From Elymus sibiricus (lineage: Eukaryota; Streptophyta; Magnoliopsida; Poales; Poaceae), in contig CM077676.1 of assembly GCA_039707655.1 (NCBI GenBank), positions 84,097,895-84,161,894 on the forward strand: a stretch of 64,000 nucleotides of DNA, in the 5' to 3' direction. The stretch's first letter is position 1; each line of letters opens with the position of its first letter. The position numbers and the translations under genes are program-made. The notes beneath the pieces are model-generated. The model was not told the origin of the DNA and made no database searches. It saw only the letters and a program-made list of their open reading frames with translations. Positions 34,326-47,500 of this stretch are shown here, in pieces.

Positions 34326-35844
34326 TTATGACCCACAAGTATAGGGGATCAATCGTAGTCCTTTCGATAAGTAAGTGTGTCGAACCCAACAAGGAGCAGA
34401 AGGAAATGACAAGCGGTTTTCGGCAAGGTATTTTCTGCAAGCACTGAAATTATCGGTAGCAAGTAGTTTGATAGCACGATAATTTGTAACAAGTGACAAG
34501 TAGCAATAGTAAATAAAGTGAAGCAAGGTAGCCCAATCCTTTTGGTGCAAAGGATAGGCCGAAACGATCTCTTATAATAAGCTAAATATTCTCGAGGACA
34601 CATGGGAATTTCGTCTAGTCTCTTTCATCATGTTGGTTTGATTCGCGTTCGCTACTTTGATAATTTGATATGTGGGTGGACCGGTGCTTGGGTGCTGTTC
34701 TTACTTGTACAAGCCTCCCACTTATGATTAACCCCTCTTGCAAGCATCCGCAACTACGAAAGAAGAATTAAGATAAATCTAACCATAGCATTAAACATAT
34801 GGATCCAAATCAGCCCCTTACGGAATAGCGCATAAACTAGGGTTTAAGCTTCTGTCACTCTAGCAACCCATCATCTAATTACTACTCCACAATGCATTCC
34901 CTTAGGCCCAAAGATGGTGAAGTGCCATGTAGTCGACGTTCACATGACACCACTAAGAGAATCAACAACATACATATCCTCAAAATATCGAACGAATACC
35001 AAATTCACATGATTACTTATGACAAGACTTCTCCCATGTCCTGAAGGACAAAAGTAACTACTCACAAACCATATTCATGTTCAAGATCAGAGGGGTATTG
35101 AATAGCATAATGGATCTGAACATATAATCTTCCACCAAATAAACCAACTAGCATCAACTACAAGATGTAATCAACACTACTAGCAATCCCACAGGTACCA
35201 ATCTGAGCTTTTGAGACAAAGATTGAATACAAGAGATGAACTAGGGTTTGAGATGAGATGGTGCTGGTGAAAATGTTGATGAAGATTGGTCCTCCCACGA
35301 TGAGAGGATCGTTGGTGATGACGATGGCTTCGATTTCCCCCTCCCGGAGGGAAATATCCCCGGCGGAATCGCTCCGCCGGAGAGCAAAAGTGCTCCTGCC
35401 CAAGTTCCGCCTCGAGACGGAGGCGCTCCATCCTGAAAGCCTTTTCCTTACTTTTTCTAGGGAAAATGGGCTTATATACCAGAAAATGGGCACCGGAGGC
35501 TGGCCAGGGGCCCCACAAGCCACCAGGGCGCGCCTGGGGTGGTGGCGCGCGCTGGTGCCTCGTGGGCACCTGGCTGGCCCCCTCTGGTACTTCTTTTCTC
35601 CAATATTTTTTATTTATTCCAAAATAAATCTCCTTGAAATTTCAGCTCATTTGGAGATGTGTAGAATAGGTATCTCTGACATAGCTTTTACAGGTCCAGA
35701 ATTCCAGCTGCCGGCAATCTCCCTCCTTATGTGAATCTTGCATATTAAGAGAGAAATGGCATTAGAATTGCTCCACAAAGTGTTATATTGATTAAAAACA
35801 CTAGAAATAACAGTCGGAAAACATGATGCAAAATGGACGTATCA
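34326..35844 (-). repeat. WHAM-like LTR 2 (shared middle LTR)
   Basis: Serves as 5' LTR of body 1 and 3' LTR of body 2. It is flanked by a PBS on the low side and a PPT on the high side, with no target duplication, as expected for an LTR shared after recombination. Confidence 0.8.
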
Positions 35845-37398
35845 ACTCCCCCAAGCTTAGACCTCGCTTGTCCTCAAGCGAAAGCCGATATCGATAATCA
35901 TGTCCACATGTTTAGAGAGAGAGGTGTCGATAAAAACAAAATACGGACATAGTAGCATCATGATCATTATTATAATAGCAATATTCATTATCATAGAACT
36001 TCTCATGAGCAAGTAAAAATTCATCACAACAATGAAGTATAAGACATAAACTTTCTTGAATACTAACAAACTCTGTTCTCAGTCAACAATGCAATTGCAA
36101 TTCATCATATTTTCAGGAAGAGTCTCATGTAGGAACTTTTTAGCAAGTCCACATACTCAACCATCATTTAGTCTTCTATGATTGCTAACACTCACAACAT
36201 ATATATGGAGCAAAAAGTTTCAGTCAGACACATAGAAAGATAGTGGCTTATAATTTTGCCTCCCAACTTATTCACCTCAAGGGTAATGTCAACAATAATA
36301 ACTCATGATCACTCATATCCAACTGGATATATGTGCCTAGATCTTTCCCCACCACATGATGCTTGCAAAAGAGAAAAATAAAAAGGAATAGAGGAGAACA
36401 CTATTGACTCTTGCATAAAAAGTAAATACATAAAAGTAAAAGATAGGCCCTTCGCAGAGGGAAACAGAGGTTGTCATGCGCTTTTTGTTGTTGGATGCAC
36501 AAGCTCTTAATGCAAAGGAATGTCACTTTATATTGCCCCTTGTGATAGCAACCTTTGTTATGCAGTCCGTCGCTTTTATTTCTTTACCATCACAAGTTCG
36601 TACGAAGCTTATTTTCCCTTACAATAAAAGTTCATACATATTTAGAGGCAGTTCTTATTGCTTTTTGCACCGATGACAACTTACTTGAAGGATCTTATTC
36701 AATCCATAGGTAGATATAGTGGACTCTCATGACATGAAACTGGGTTTAAGGGTTTTTGGATGCACAAGTAGTATCTCTACTTTGTGCGGATTTTTGGCTA
36801 GCAAAGATATTGAGCAAGCACCACATGTTGGAGGATCTATGACAATATAGCTTCCATGTGAATATAAGCAAACATAATTCATTACGTTGTCTTCCTTGTC
36901 CAACATTAACAATTTGACATAAAATACTCAATGGGGGCTCACAATCATAAAAGATGTCCAAGATAATGTATTTGCATGTGAATCTTCTCTTCCCTTTTTA
37001 ATTTTTTCATGAATTGCATCATTGACCAATGCTATGCTTGTTAACTTTCAATAAATTTTACCACTTATACTTTTCTTTATGTAATGTCATTACTTTCCAT
37101 AAGATTAGCATATGATCTTTTTCATTATTTTCATTGCTAGGATTGAAACATAAAAGTAAAGAAGCAAAAAACTCAAACTACTCTTTATTATATAACCCTC
37201 AACTCAATTACATAGATAGATAGATCACGTAACTAGCACTCGAAAATAGATCATACTAAACTTTTATTCAACTAAATCACGAAATAACTAAGGATCGAAC
37301 TAAAAATAGGTAAAGATAATAAAAGTGATGGTGATACGATACCGGGGCACCTCCCCCAAGCTTGGCACAAGCCAAGGGGAGTGCCCATACCCATGTAC
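35845..37398 (-). other. PPT and noncoding 3' interior of body 2
   Basis: PPT at 35845-35857; the rest matches 27103-28642 with scattered differences. No gene seen. Confidence 0.55.
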
Positions 37399-37914
37399 TC
37401 AAGTTTCTTTCTTCGGTGATCTTAGTGATGATGAAGTGGTGGGCTTGTCCTCCGGCTTCCATGGCATAGGTTCCCCATCATAAAAGGATGAACGAGTCTC
37501 CGGAGTCCTGAAACTTGCAGCTAAACTCATACCTCTGAATTTTGCCTCATACTCAAAATTTTGGTTTTGAAGATCATAGATTTGGCCTTGGAGATAATCG
37601 ATTCGTTTGTTGAGCTTGAAGATGATGTCCCCCATTGATTGGCCATCCACCTTGTGATCGCGGGTGAATTCCGTGATCATGGAGTGGTTGGCGCAGAGTC
37701 CACGTTCTACCATCCCTTGGCACTTGAAAATCTCCTGCTCCACCGCTTCAAGCCTGGCCTCCACGCTCCTGGTCTTCTTGGGTCCTTGAACATCCCAGAT
37801 GTGAAGCACCCCCTCACGCATCTCGATGGCTTGAGGGTGTTTCATCACCTCCGGTAGGTAGGGGTTGATGACCTTCTCGTAGAACTTGTCCTTGGAAGAG
37901 CTTGGTGGAGTCAT
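37399..37914 (-). CDS. Extra ORF in env position, body 2
   Basis: 171 codons, open, same start, stop and upstream acceptor-like CTGACAG as the copy at 28643-29158. Differences from it are a handful of substitutions (for example GSVEARFEAVEQDI versus RSVEARLEAVEQEI) and no indel, while this body's gag, RT and integrase carry several frame lesions. Predicted soluble, coiled-coil-like; function unknown. Confidence 0.5.
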   Translation of the reverse strand: MTPPSSSKDKFYEKVINPYLPEVMKHPQAIEMREGVLHIWDVQGPKKTRSVEARLEAVEQEIFKCQGMVERGLCANHSMITEFTRDHKVDGQSMGDIIFKLNKRIDYLQGQIYDLQNQNFEYEAKFRGMSLAASFRTPETRSSFYDGEPMPWKPEDKPTTSSSLRSPKKET

Positions 37915-38058
37915 GGCGATCTAGACCTGTCAGAAAAATAGCACGAAACAAGAACAGAGGATATTTCTGCGATACGGTGGTCAGAACGTCTGGGAGTATA
38001 TATAAAGAATTTTTATCTTGCAAAACAAGTATTCCAGAAGAAAACGGAGTCGGGAAGG

Positions 38059-38135
38059 CCCACGAGGTGCACACGAGCCACCAGGGCGCGCCTGGGGGGG
38101 TGGCGCGCCCTGGTGCCTCGTGTGCACCTCGTGGG
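38059..38135. repeat. 77-nt near-perfect GC-rich hairpin, body 2
   Basis: Outer stem of 19 bp (38059-38077 with 38117-38135), one C/C mismatch, inner stem of 14 bp (38079-38092 with 38102-38115), 9-nt loop. It lies between integrase and the extra ORF. Relatives occur upstream of the TATA box in the WHAM-like and Sabrina-like LTRs. Confidence 0.75.
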
Positions 38136-38250
38136 TCCCCTCGGCTGTTTCTTATTTTTGTATTTTTTGTAATATTCCAAAACTAACAGAAAGTATTTTT
38201 ATGGAATTTTTGGAGTCGGTTTACTTACCGTATCACGTACCTCTTCCTTT

Positions 38251-39726
38251 TCAGGGTTCTGGAGTGTTCTGGAAGGTCTCTCTTATGTATTCCTCCGGTG
38301 CCATAGTTTGAATAATGTTAGTCTCAACATTAATAGGTGTACCTGAGATGTAATGCTTAATTCTTTGTCCATTGACCACCCTCGGATTAGTGCCTTTGGC
38401 GTTATTGATCTTAATGGCTCTAGAGCGATAAACTTCCTCAATGATATACGGTCCTTCCCATTTAGAGAGAAGTTTTCCAGCAAAAAATCTAAAACGAGAA
38501 TTGTACAATAGAACATACTCACCCACTTTGAATTCCTGTTTTTGAATTCTTTTATCATGCCATCTTTTAACTTTTTCTTTAAACAATTTGGCATTTTCAT
38601 AAGCTTGGGTTCTCCATTCATCTAGCGAGCTAATATCAAATAACCTCTTTTCACTGGCAAGTTTAAAATCATAATTGAGTTCTTTAGTTGCCCAATACAC
38701 TTTATGTTCTAACTCAAGAGGTAAATGACATGCTTTTCCATAAACCATTTTATAAGGAGACATACCCATAGGATTTTTATAAGCGGTTCTATAAGCCCAT
38801 AATGCGTCGTCAAGTTTCTTAGACCAATTCTTTTTAGACCTATTGACGGTTTTTTGCAAAATAAACTTTATTTCTCTATTGCTCAATTCAACTTGACCAC
38901 TAGATTGAGGGTGATAGGGAGATGCAATTCTATGGTTGACATCATATTTAGCAAGAAGTTTACGGAATGCACCATGAATAAAATGTGAACAACCATCAGT
39001 CATTAAATATCTAGGGACTCCGAACCTCGGGAAAATAACTTCTTTAAGCATTTTAATAGAAGTGTTATGATCAGAACTACTAGTTGGAATAGCTTCTACC
39101 CACTTAGTAATGTAATCAACAGTAACTAAAATATGTGTATACCCATTAGAGGAAGGAAAAGGTCCCATATAATCAAATCCCCAAACATCAAATGGTTCAA
39201 TAACAAGTGAATAATGCATAGGCATTTCCTGACGTCAACTAATATTACCAATTCTTTGACATTCATCACAGGATAAGACAAACTTACGAGCATCCTTGAA
39301 AAGTGTAGGCCAATAAAAACCAGATTGTAGTACCTTATGTGCAGTTCTGTCTCCCGCATGGTGTCCTCCGTAAGCCTCGGAATGACACTTCCGTAGGATT
39401 TGTTCCTGTTCATGCTCAGGTATACAACGTCTAATAATACCATCCACTCCTTCTTTATAAAGATGTGGGTCATCCCAGAAGTAATGTCTTAAATCAAAGA
39501 AGAACTTTTTCTTTTGTTGGTATGTGAAACTAGGTGGTATAAATTTAGCAACAATATAATTAGCATAGTCTGCATACCAAGGAGTATTACGAGAAGCATT
39601 TACGATAGCTAATTGTTCATCCGGAAAATCTTCATTAGTAGGAAGTGGGTCATCAAGAACATTTTCTATTCTAGACAAATTATCAGCTACGGGATTTTCA
39701 GCTCCCTTCCTATCAATAATATGCAA
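38251..39726 (-). pseudogene. Integrase with end of RNase H linker, body 2
   Basis: 39726-39235 encodes the RNase H tail and the zinc-binding domain (CHSEAYGGHHAGDRT, CDECQRIG) and stops at the TGA shared with body 1. The core continues 39225-38251 in the same frame with the DD-E residues ([27 protein letters not shown]) and the C-terminal domain. The upstream boundary is a TAA at about 39733, where body 1 has CAA. Non-functional as read. Confidence 0.75.
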
Positions 39727-39735
39727 GTCAAATTC

Positions 39736-41388
39736 TTATAGCAGAAGAACCCATCTAATAAGTCTATGTTTAGCATCTTTCTTTTCCATAAGGTACTTAA
39801 TAGCAGCATGATCGGTGTGAACAATTACTTTAGAATCAACTATGTAAGATCTGAATTTATCACATGCAAACACAACTGCTAGAAATTCTTTCTCAGTAGT
39901 AGCATAATTTCTGTGAGCACTGTCTAGAGTTTTACTAGCATAATGGATAACATTTAATTTCTTATCAACTCTCTGTCCTAGAATAGCACCAACAGCATAA
40001 TCACTAGCATCACACATAATTTCAAAAGGCAAGTTCCAATCAGGTGGTTGAACAATAGGTGCAGAGGTTAAGGCTTTCTTAAGTGTTTCAAAGGCTTCTA
40101 CACAATCATCATCAAAAACAAATGGAACATATTTTTGCAAAAGATTAGTAAGAGGCCTAGAAATTTTAGAGAAGTCTTTAATAAACCTCCTATAGAAACC
40201 AGCATGACCAAGCAAACTTCTTATACCTCTAATATCTTTAGGACATGGCATTTTCTCAATTGCATCAACTTTAGCCTTATCTACTTCAATACCTTTTTCA
40301 GAAATTGTATGCCCCAAGATAATACCTTCATTCACCATAAAGTGGCACTTCTCCCAATTCAAGACAAGATTGGTTTGTTCACATCTCTGCAAAACTCGAT
40401 CAAGGTTGCTTAAGCAATCATCAAAAGAAGTTCCGTAAACGGAAAAATCATCCATGAAAACCTCAACAATCTTTTCACAAAAGTCAGAGAATATAGCAGT
40501 CATACATCTTTGAAAGGTAGCAGGTGCATTGCATAAACCAAAAGGCATACGTCTATAAGTATAAGTTCCAAAAGTCAAGTAAAGGTGGTTTTCTCTTGGT
40601 CAGCTTGTGATACAGGTATTTGAGAGAAACCAGAATATCCATCAAGAAAGCAAAAGTGTGTATGCTTGGACAATCTTTCTAATATTTGATCAATAAAAGG
40701 TAAAGGGTAATGATCCTTTCTAGTTGCTTTGTTTAATTTTCTAAAATCAATTACCATCCTATAACCAGTTACAATTCTTTGTGGAATGAGTTCAGTTTTA
40801 TCATTAGGAACAACAGTAATGCCTCCTTTCTTAGGGACACAATGAACGGTGCTTACCCATCTACTATCAGCTATGGGATATATTATACCTACTTCCAGAA
40901 GTTTTAATATTTCGGTTCTTACCACCTCCTTCATCTTAGGATTTAATTGTCGTTGGTGGTCGACAACTGGTTTAGCATCAGGCTCCATATTAATTTTGTG
41001 TTGACATAGAGTGGGACTAATGCCCTTAAGATCATCAAGAGTATATCCAATAGCAGCATGGTGCATCTTCAGAGTTTCTAGTAATCTCTTTTCTTCATGC
41101 TCTGAAAGGTTAGCACTAATAATAACAGGATATATCTTCTTTTCATCTAGATAAGCATATTTCAATGTATCAGGCAATTGTTTCAGTTCAAATACAGGGT
41201 CACCCTTAGGTGGAGGAGGACCTCCAAGAGTTTCAACAGGCAAATTGTGTTTAAGTATAGGTGGTTGATCAAAGAACATCTTATCTATTTCATTTCTTTC
41301 ATTCATATGCATATCATTTTCATGGTCTAGCAAATATTGTTCTAACGGATCAGTAGGAGGTACGGCAGGAGAAGCAAGACCAATAATT
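39736..41388 (-). pseudogene. Reverse transcriptase-RNase H, body 2
   Basis: Same domains as 30652-32635. A 1-nt deletion plus a substitution near 40577 (AAAAGTCAAG versus AAAAGGACAAG on the plus strand) shifts the frame between the palm motif [13 protein letters not shown] and the [13 protein letters not shown] segment. The catalytic FMDDFSVYG follows. A CAA-to-TAA change closes the frame at 39736-39734. Not functional. Confidence 0.75.
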
Positions 41389-42971
41389 TCAACTAGGCAA
41401 TTCTTTATCATGAGGTTGTCTACGAAACTTAGAGAAATTAAACTCATGAGACATACCACCAAAATTAACACTAACAGTTTCTTTAGCGCAATCAATCTTA
41501 GCATTAACAGTGTTCAAGAAAGGTCTACCAAATATAATGGGACAAAAATTATCTTGTGGAGAACCGAGGACTAGAAAATCAGTAGGGTATTTTATTTTTC
41601 CACACAAGACTTCAACATCTCTAACGATCCCAAGTGGCGTAATGGTATCTCTGTTTGCAAGCTTAATAGTAACATCAATGTCCTCTATTTCAATAGGTGC
41701 AATATCATTCATAATTTCTTGATATAAGGTAAACGGAATAGCACTCACACTAGCACCCAAATCACATAAGCCATGATAAAAATGATCTCCTATTTTAAGA
41801 GAGACAACAGGCATGCCTACTACAGGTCTGTTTTTATCTTTAGGATCTGGTTTAGCAATTCTAGCTGCTTATCACAGAAGTAAATAACAAGCCCATCTAT
41901 ATTATCGACCAAGAGAGCCTTAACCATAGCATTATTAGGTTCAACTTTAATTTGTTCCAAGGGTCTAGGTGTTCTAATATTACTTTTATTGATCACAGTT
42001 GAAACTTTAGCATGTTCCTTAATCCTAACAGGAAAAGGTGGTTTCTCAATATAAGCAGTGGGCACAACTGGATCAACATGGTAAACAATTGTTTCTTCTT
42101 TAACACTAACGGGTTCCTCAATATTTTCTTTAACAGGGGGATGATATTTAAACCACTTCTCCTTAGGGATATCAACATGAGTAGCAAATGATTCGCAAAA
42201 CAAGGCTACTATCTCAGAGTCAAGTCCATATTTAGTGCTAAACTTATGAAAAGCATCGGTCTTCATAAAATATTTAACATAATCGAACTCAAGTATTATA
42301 CCTAACTCATTACCTTTGTTGAGTTCCCAATCTTCAGAGTTGCATTTAATTCTTTCCAGAAGATCCCATCTGAATTCAATAGTTTTCTTCATAAAGGAAC
42401 CAGTCGAAGAAGAATCGAGCATGGTTTGATCATCATGAGAAAGCCGAGCATAAAAATTATGTAAGATAATTTCTCTTGAGAGCTCATGATTGGGGCATGT
42501 GTACATCATGTACTTAAGCCTCCCGCAAGCTTTAGCGATGCTTTCTCCTTCATGAGGCCAGAAATTGTATATATAATTCCGATCACGATGAACCAGATGC
42601 ATAGGATAAAGCTTTTGATGAAATTACAATTTCAATCGATTCCAATCCCACATTCCGATATTATCGCATAGCCTATACCATGTCAATGCTTTTCCCTTCA
42701 AATATAAAGGGAAAACCTTCTTCTTAACTTCATCTCCGGGTAAACCTGCAAGCTTAAATAATCCACAAACTTCATCCACATAGATTAAGTGCATATCAGG
42801 ATCTATTGTTCCATCTCCTGCATAAGGATTAGCTAGCAGTTTCTCTATCATACCCGAAGGAATCTCATAATAAATATTTTCAGTAGTTGCAATAGGTTGA
42901 GGAGCAACTCTTTGTGCTTCCGGTCGAGGTGAAGATACCCCGAACAAACCCCTCAAAGGATTACTTTCCAT
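41389..42971 (-). pseudogene. gag-protease, body 2
   Basis: Homologous to 32636-34219 but broken twice. A TAA replaces GAA after NRLKL (about 42624), and a missing base near 41868 shifts the frame before the protease (plus strand GCTTATCAC against GCTTCATCAC in body 1). The protease active site reads LCDLGASVSAIPF. It ends at the same TGA after ELPS as body 1, so the 5-nt deletion predates the duplication. Confidence 0.75.
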
Positions 42972-43047
42972 AGTGACAAGTGACAGTAAATTTCAGCACG
43001 TAATATAAATGTTTCCTTACCAAATTCCACTCACCAAAAGAGCTTCA

Positions 43048-43066
43048 CTCCCCGGCAACGGCGCCA
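43048..43066 (-). other. PBS of body 2
   Basis: Minus-strand TGGCGCCGTTGCCGGGGAG, 11 nt inside LTR 3. Confidence 0.7.
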
Positions 43067-43077
43067 GAAAAGAGTCT

Positions 43078-44594
43078 TGATGACCCACAAGTATAGGGGA
43101 TCAATCATAGTCCTTTCGATAAGTAAGTGTGTCGAACCCAACGAGGAGCAGAAGGAAATGACAAGCGGTTTTCGGCAAGGTATTTTCTGCAAGCACTGAA
43201 ATTATCGGTAGCAAATAGTTTGATAGCAAGATAATTTGTAACAAGTGACAAGTAGCAATAGTAACTAAAGTGCAGCAAGGTAGCCCAATCCTTTTGTTGC
43301 AAAGGACTGGCCGGAACGATCTCTTATAATAAGCTAAACGTTCTCGAGGACACATGGGAATTTCGTCTAGTATCTTTCATCATGTTGGTTTGATTCGCGT
43401 TCGCTACTTTGATAATTTGATATGTGGGTGGACCGGTGCTTGGGTGCTGTTCTTACTTGAACAAGCCTCCCACTTATGATTAACCCCTCTTGCAAGCATC
43501 CGCAACTACGAAACAAGAATTAAGATAAATCTAACCATAGCATTAAACATATGGATCCAAATCAGCCCCTTACGGAATAGCGCATAAACTACGGTTTAAG
43601 TTTCTGTCACTCTAGCAACCCATCATCTAATTACTACTCCACAATGCATTCCCTTAGGCCCAAAGATGGAGAAGTGCCATGTAGTCGACGTTCACATGAC
43701 ACCACTAAGAGAATCAACAACATACATATCATCAAAATATCAAACGAATACCAAATTCACATGATTACTTATGACAAGACTTTTCCCATGTCCTCAAGAA
43801 CAAAAGTAACTACTCACAAATCATCTTCATGTTCAAGATCAGAGGGGTATTGAATAGCATAATGGATCTGAACATATAATCTTCCACCAAGTAAACCAAC
43901 TAGCATCAACTACAAGATGTAATCAACACTACTAGCAATCCCACAGGTACCAATCTGACGTTTTGAGACAAAGATTGAATACAAGAGATGAACTAGGGTT
44001 TGATATGAGATGGTGCTGGTGAAGATGTTGATGAAGATTGGTCCTCCCACGACGAGAGGATCGTTGGTGATGACGATGGCTTCGATTTCCCCCTCCCGGA
44101 GGGAAGTATCCCCGACGGAATCGCTCCGTCGGAGAGTAAAAGTGCTCCTGCCCAAGTTCCGCCTCGAGACAACGCGCTCCATCCCGAAAGCCTTCTCCTT
44201 ATTTTTTCTAGGGCAAATGGGCTTATATACCACAAAATGGGAACCGGAGGCTGGCCAGGGGCCCCACAAGCCACCAGGGCGCGCTTGGGGGGGTGGCGCG
44301 CCTTGGTGCCTCATGGCACCTGGCTGGCCCCCTCTGGTACTTCTTTTCTCCAATATTTTTTATTTATTCCAAAATAAATCTCCGTGAAATTTCATCTCAT
44401 TTGGAGATGTGTAGAATAGGTATCTCTGACATAGCTTTTTCAGGTCCAGAATTCCAGCTGCCGGCAATCTCCCTCCTTATGTGAATCTTGCATATTAAGA
44501 GAGAAAAGGCATTAGAATTGCTCCACAAAGTGTTATATTGATTAAAAACACTATAAATAACAGTAGGAAAACATGATGCAAAATGGAAGTATCA
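43078..44594 (-). repeat. WHAM-like LTR 3 (5' LTR of body 2)
   Basis: 1517 bp, ends TGATGACCC (43078) and GTATCA (44594) on the plus strand. Right flank CTTGC at 44595-44599 is the second copy of the target duplication. Confidence 0.8.
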
Positions 44595-44599
44595 CTTGC

Positions 44600-47500
44600 T
44601 CTCAACTGTCGCCAGGGTCAGCTGTAGAATGCATCATGTCCTCATGTTGGCCGTAAGAAGGGCCGTCGAAACCGTCATAGCAGAAGTTGTAGTGTCAGGC
44701 CGCCTGCTATGAGTTGTGGTCAAGTCACCCATGTCAAGATTGAAGAAGCTCGTGAGGCCCCAAAAATCATGATGGGTACCCTTCTCGTTAATTTAGTGCC
44801 AACTTCTGTTCTCTTTGATTCAGGAGCATCGCATGCCTTTGTGTCCCGACAATTTGCTCAGTTGCATGGGTTAGATATGGAAAAATTGCCCACTCCTTTA
44901 GCGGCTCAATCTCTGGGATCCAAGTGGCAAACCACAATGGTAAGCCCTCACAACCAAATCGAAATTGGAGGTCTACTTTTTCCAGCTTCTCTCATTGTGC
45001 TCGGACATCATTCTTGGTATGGATTGGTTGACAGCCCATAATGCTTTGATCGACTGTGCCGCCAAGACAGTCCAGCTCACACACCCTTCTGGCCAGATGA
45101 TCAACTACTCAGCCCAGATAATCCAGAATGCCGAGAGCCAGATATATGCTCTGAATGCATTGAATGCTTCACCTCTTGAAGGAATCGAGAATGTTCCAGT
45201 TGTTCGCCGTTTTCAAGACGTCTTCCTAGGGGGACTTCCAGGAGTACCCCCTGCTAGAGCTGTCGAATTTGTCATAGACTTGAAACCAGGCACCACTCCA
45301 ATTACCAAGCGCCCATACAAGATGCCGCCGCATGAACTCCTTGAACTTAAGAGGAAATCAACAAATCACTTTGTAAGGGATTCATTTGTCCAAGTTCCTC
45401 TGCTTGGGGAGCACCTTCTCTCTTTGTCAAGAAGAAGGATGGTACGAATCATTTGGTCCAAGATTACTGACCTATCAACCAGGCAACAATTCAGAACAAG
45501 TATCCGCTTCCTTGGATCAATGATCTGTATGATCAACTTGATGGTTCCTCCGTATTCTCTAAACTCGATCTAAGGTTGGGATACCACCAGATCCGAATCC
45601 GTGAAGAGGATATTTCGAAGACTGCTTTTGTTACTCGATATGGCTCTTACGAGTACACCGTCATGTCTTTCGGCTTAACCAATGCTCCAGCAACGTTCTC
45701 CCGATTGATGAATTATATCTTCAAGGATTACCTCGACAAGTTCGTCGTGGTTTATCTGGATGATATCCTGGTGTATTCCAAGAATACAGAAGAACATATT
45801 GAACAGCTTCATCTTGCACTGGAAAAGCTTCGAGAACATCAGCTATATGCCAAATATTCCAAGTGTGAATTCTGGTTATCCGAAGTGACCTATCTTGGTC
45901 ATGTGATTTCCAAGGATGGTATTGCTGTCAACCTAAAGCGAGTTCAGGCTATTCTTGACTGGACTCCCCCGAAGAATGTCAAGCAAGTCAGAAGTTTTCT
46001 CGGACTTGACAGCTATTGTCGCCGTTTTGTCTAGAACTTCTCCAAGATTGCCAAGCCTTTGACTAATTTGCTTCACAAGGGCGTTAAGTTTGAGTGGACA
46101 GAGAAATGCCAGGAAAGTTTCCAGACACTCAAAGATAAGTTGACATCTGCCCCAGTGCTTGCTCCTCCAGATTCTCGCAAGGACTTCATGATTTATTGTG
46201 ATGCATCCCATCAAGGATTAGGCTGTGTCCTAATGCAAGAACGCAAAGTGATTGCTTATGCCTCTTGACAGTTGCGTCCTCATGAGGAGAACTACCCAGT
46301 TCATGATCTCGAACTCGCTGTAGTTATATATGCACAGAAGTTGTGGTGACATTACCTTCTCGGTAATCGTTGCGAGATCTACACTGATCATCAAAGTCTG
46401 AAGTACCTGTTTACTCAGCCAGATCTGAATCTCCGTCAACAATGATGGATGGAAGCAATTATAGACTATGACTGCAGTATTTCATATACCCCTGGTAAAG
46501 CTAATGTCATGGCCAATGCTTTGAGCCGCAAGTCTTAGTGCAACAACCTCATGGTTCAGCAAGCTCAACCCCTTCTTTATGAAGAACATCGCAAAATGAA
46601 CCTCCATATTGTTCCACAGGGTTCTCTCAATACCCTTGTCCTGGAACCAACTCTCGAGAAATCCATCAAGACTGCACAAGAGAATGACACTGAAGTTGAT
46701 CAGATTAAGAGTGATCTTGCCTCTAGTAAGGCCTCAGATTTCTCGCTTGCTAAGGATTGAGCTCTGTTCTTTAAAGATCGCCTTGTGGTACCCCAGTTCG
46801 ATGATATGACATGGAAAGTTATGAAGGAAGCACATGACACACCTCTGTCTATTCATCCGGGTAGTACCAAGATGTACCAAGACATTCGTCAGAGATACTG
46901 GTGGTCTAATATGAAGCAAGACATTGCTCGACATGTTGCTGAATGTGACGTTTGCCATCGCGTCAAAGCAGAACATCAAATACCTGCTGGACTTCTGCAA
47001 CCACTTCCGATCCCTGAATGGAAATGGGATAAGGTTCAAATGGATCTCATTACTGGCCTTCCCAAATCACAAAAGGGTCACGATGCTATTCTTGTCGTCG
47101 TTGACCAATTCTCCAAAGTTGCACACTTTCTGCCAGTCAAGGAGACGATCACTGCAAGTCAGTTAGCAGACTTGTATATCTCCAGAATTGCGACACTCCA
47201 CGATATTCCGAAGGAGATCAGTTTAGACCGTGGCAGCCTCTTCACCTCAAAGTTCTGGGAAAGTTTCCAAGAAGCTATGGGAACTCAAATAACCTAGAGC
47301 ACAGCTTATCACCCCCAGTCCCAAGGTCAAGTTGAACGAGTTAACCAAGTGCTTGAAGATATGCTATGTGCTTGTGTCATCTCATTTGGCAAGAATTGGG
47401 AAGAATCTCTCCCGTATGCTGAATTCTCGTACAACAACAGCTATCAAGCTAGCTTGAAGATGGCACCCTTCGAGGTATTATATGGACGTAAGTGCCGAAC

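Larger units (their letters stand above)
25571..44594 (-). mobile_element. WHAM-like tandem array: LTR-body-LTR-body-LTR
   Basis: Three LTRs (25571-27089, 34326-35844, 43078-44594; 1519, 1519, 1517 bp) alternate with two internal regions (27090-34325 and 35845-43077; 7236 and 7233 bp), all on the minus strand. Only the outermost ends are flanked by a target duplication (CTTGC). The simplest origin is unequal recombination between LTRs of one inserted element. LTRs start TGATACGTCC and end near GGGTCATCA on the minus strand. Domain order is Athila-type: gag-PR-RT-RH-INT plus one extra ORF. Confidence 0.8.
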
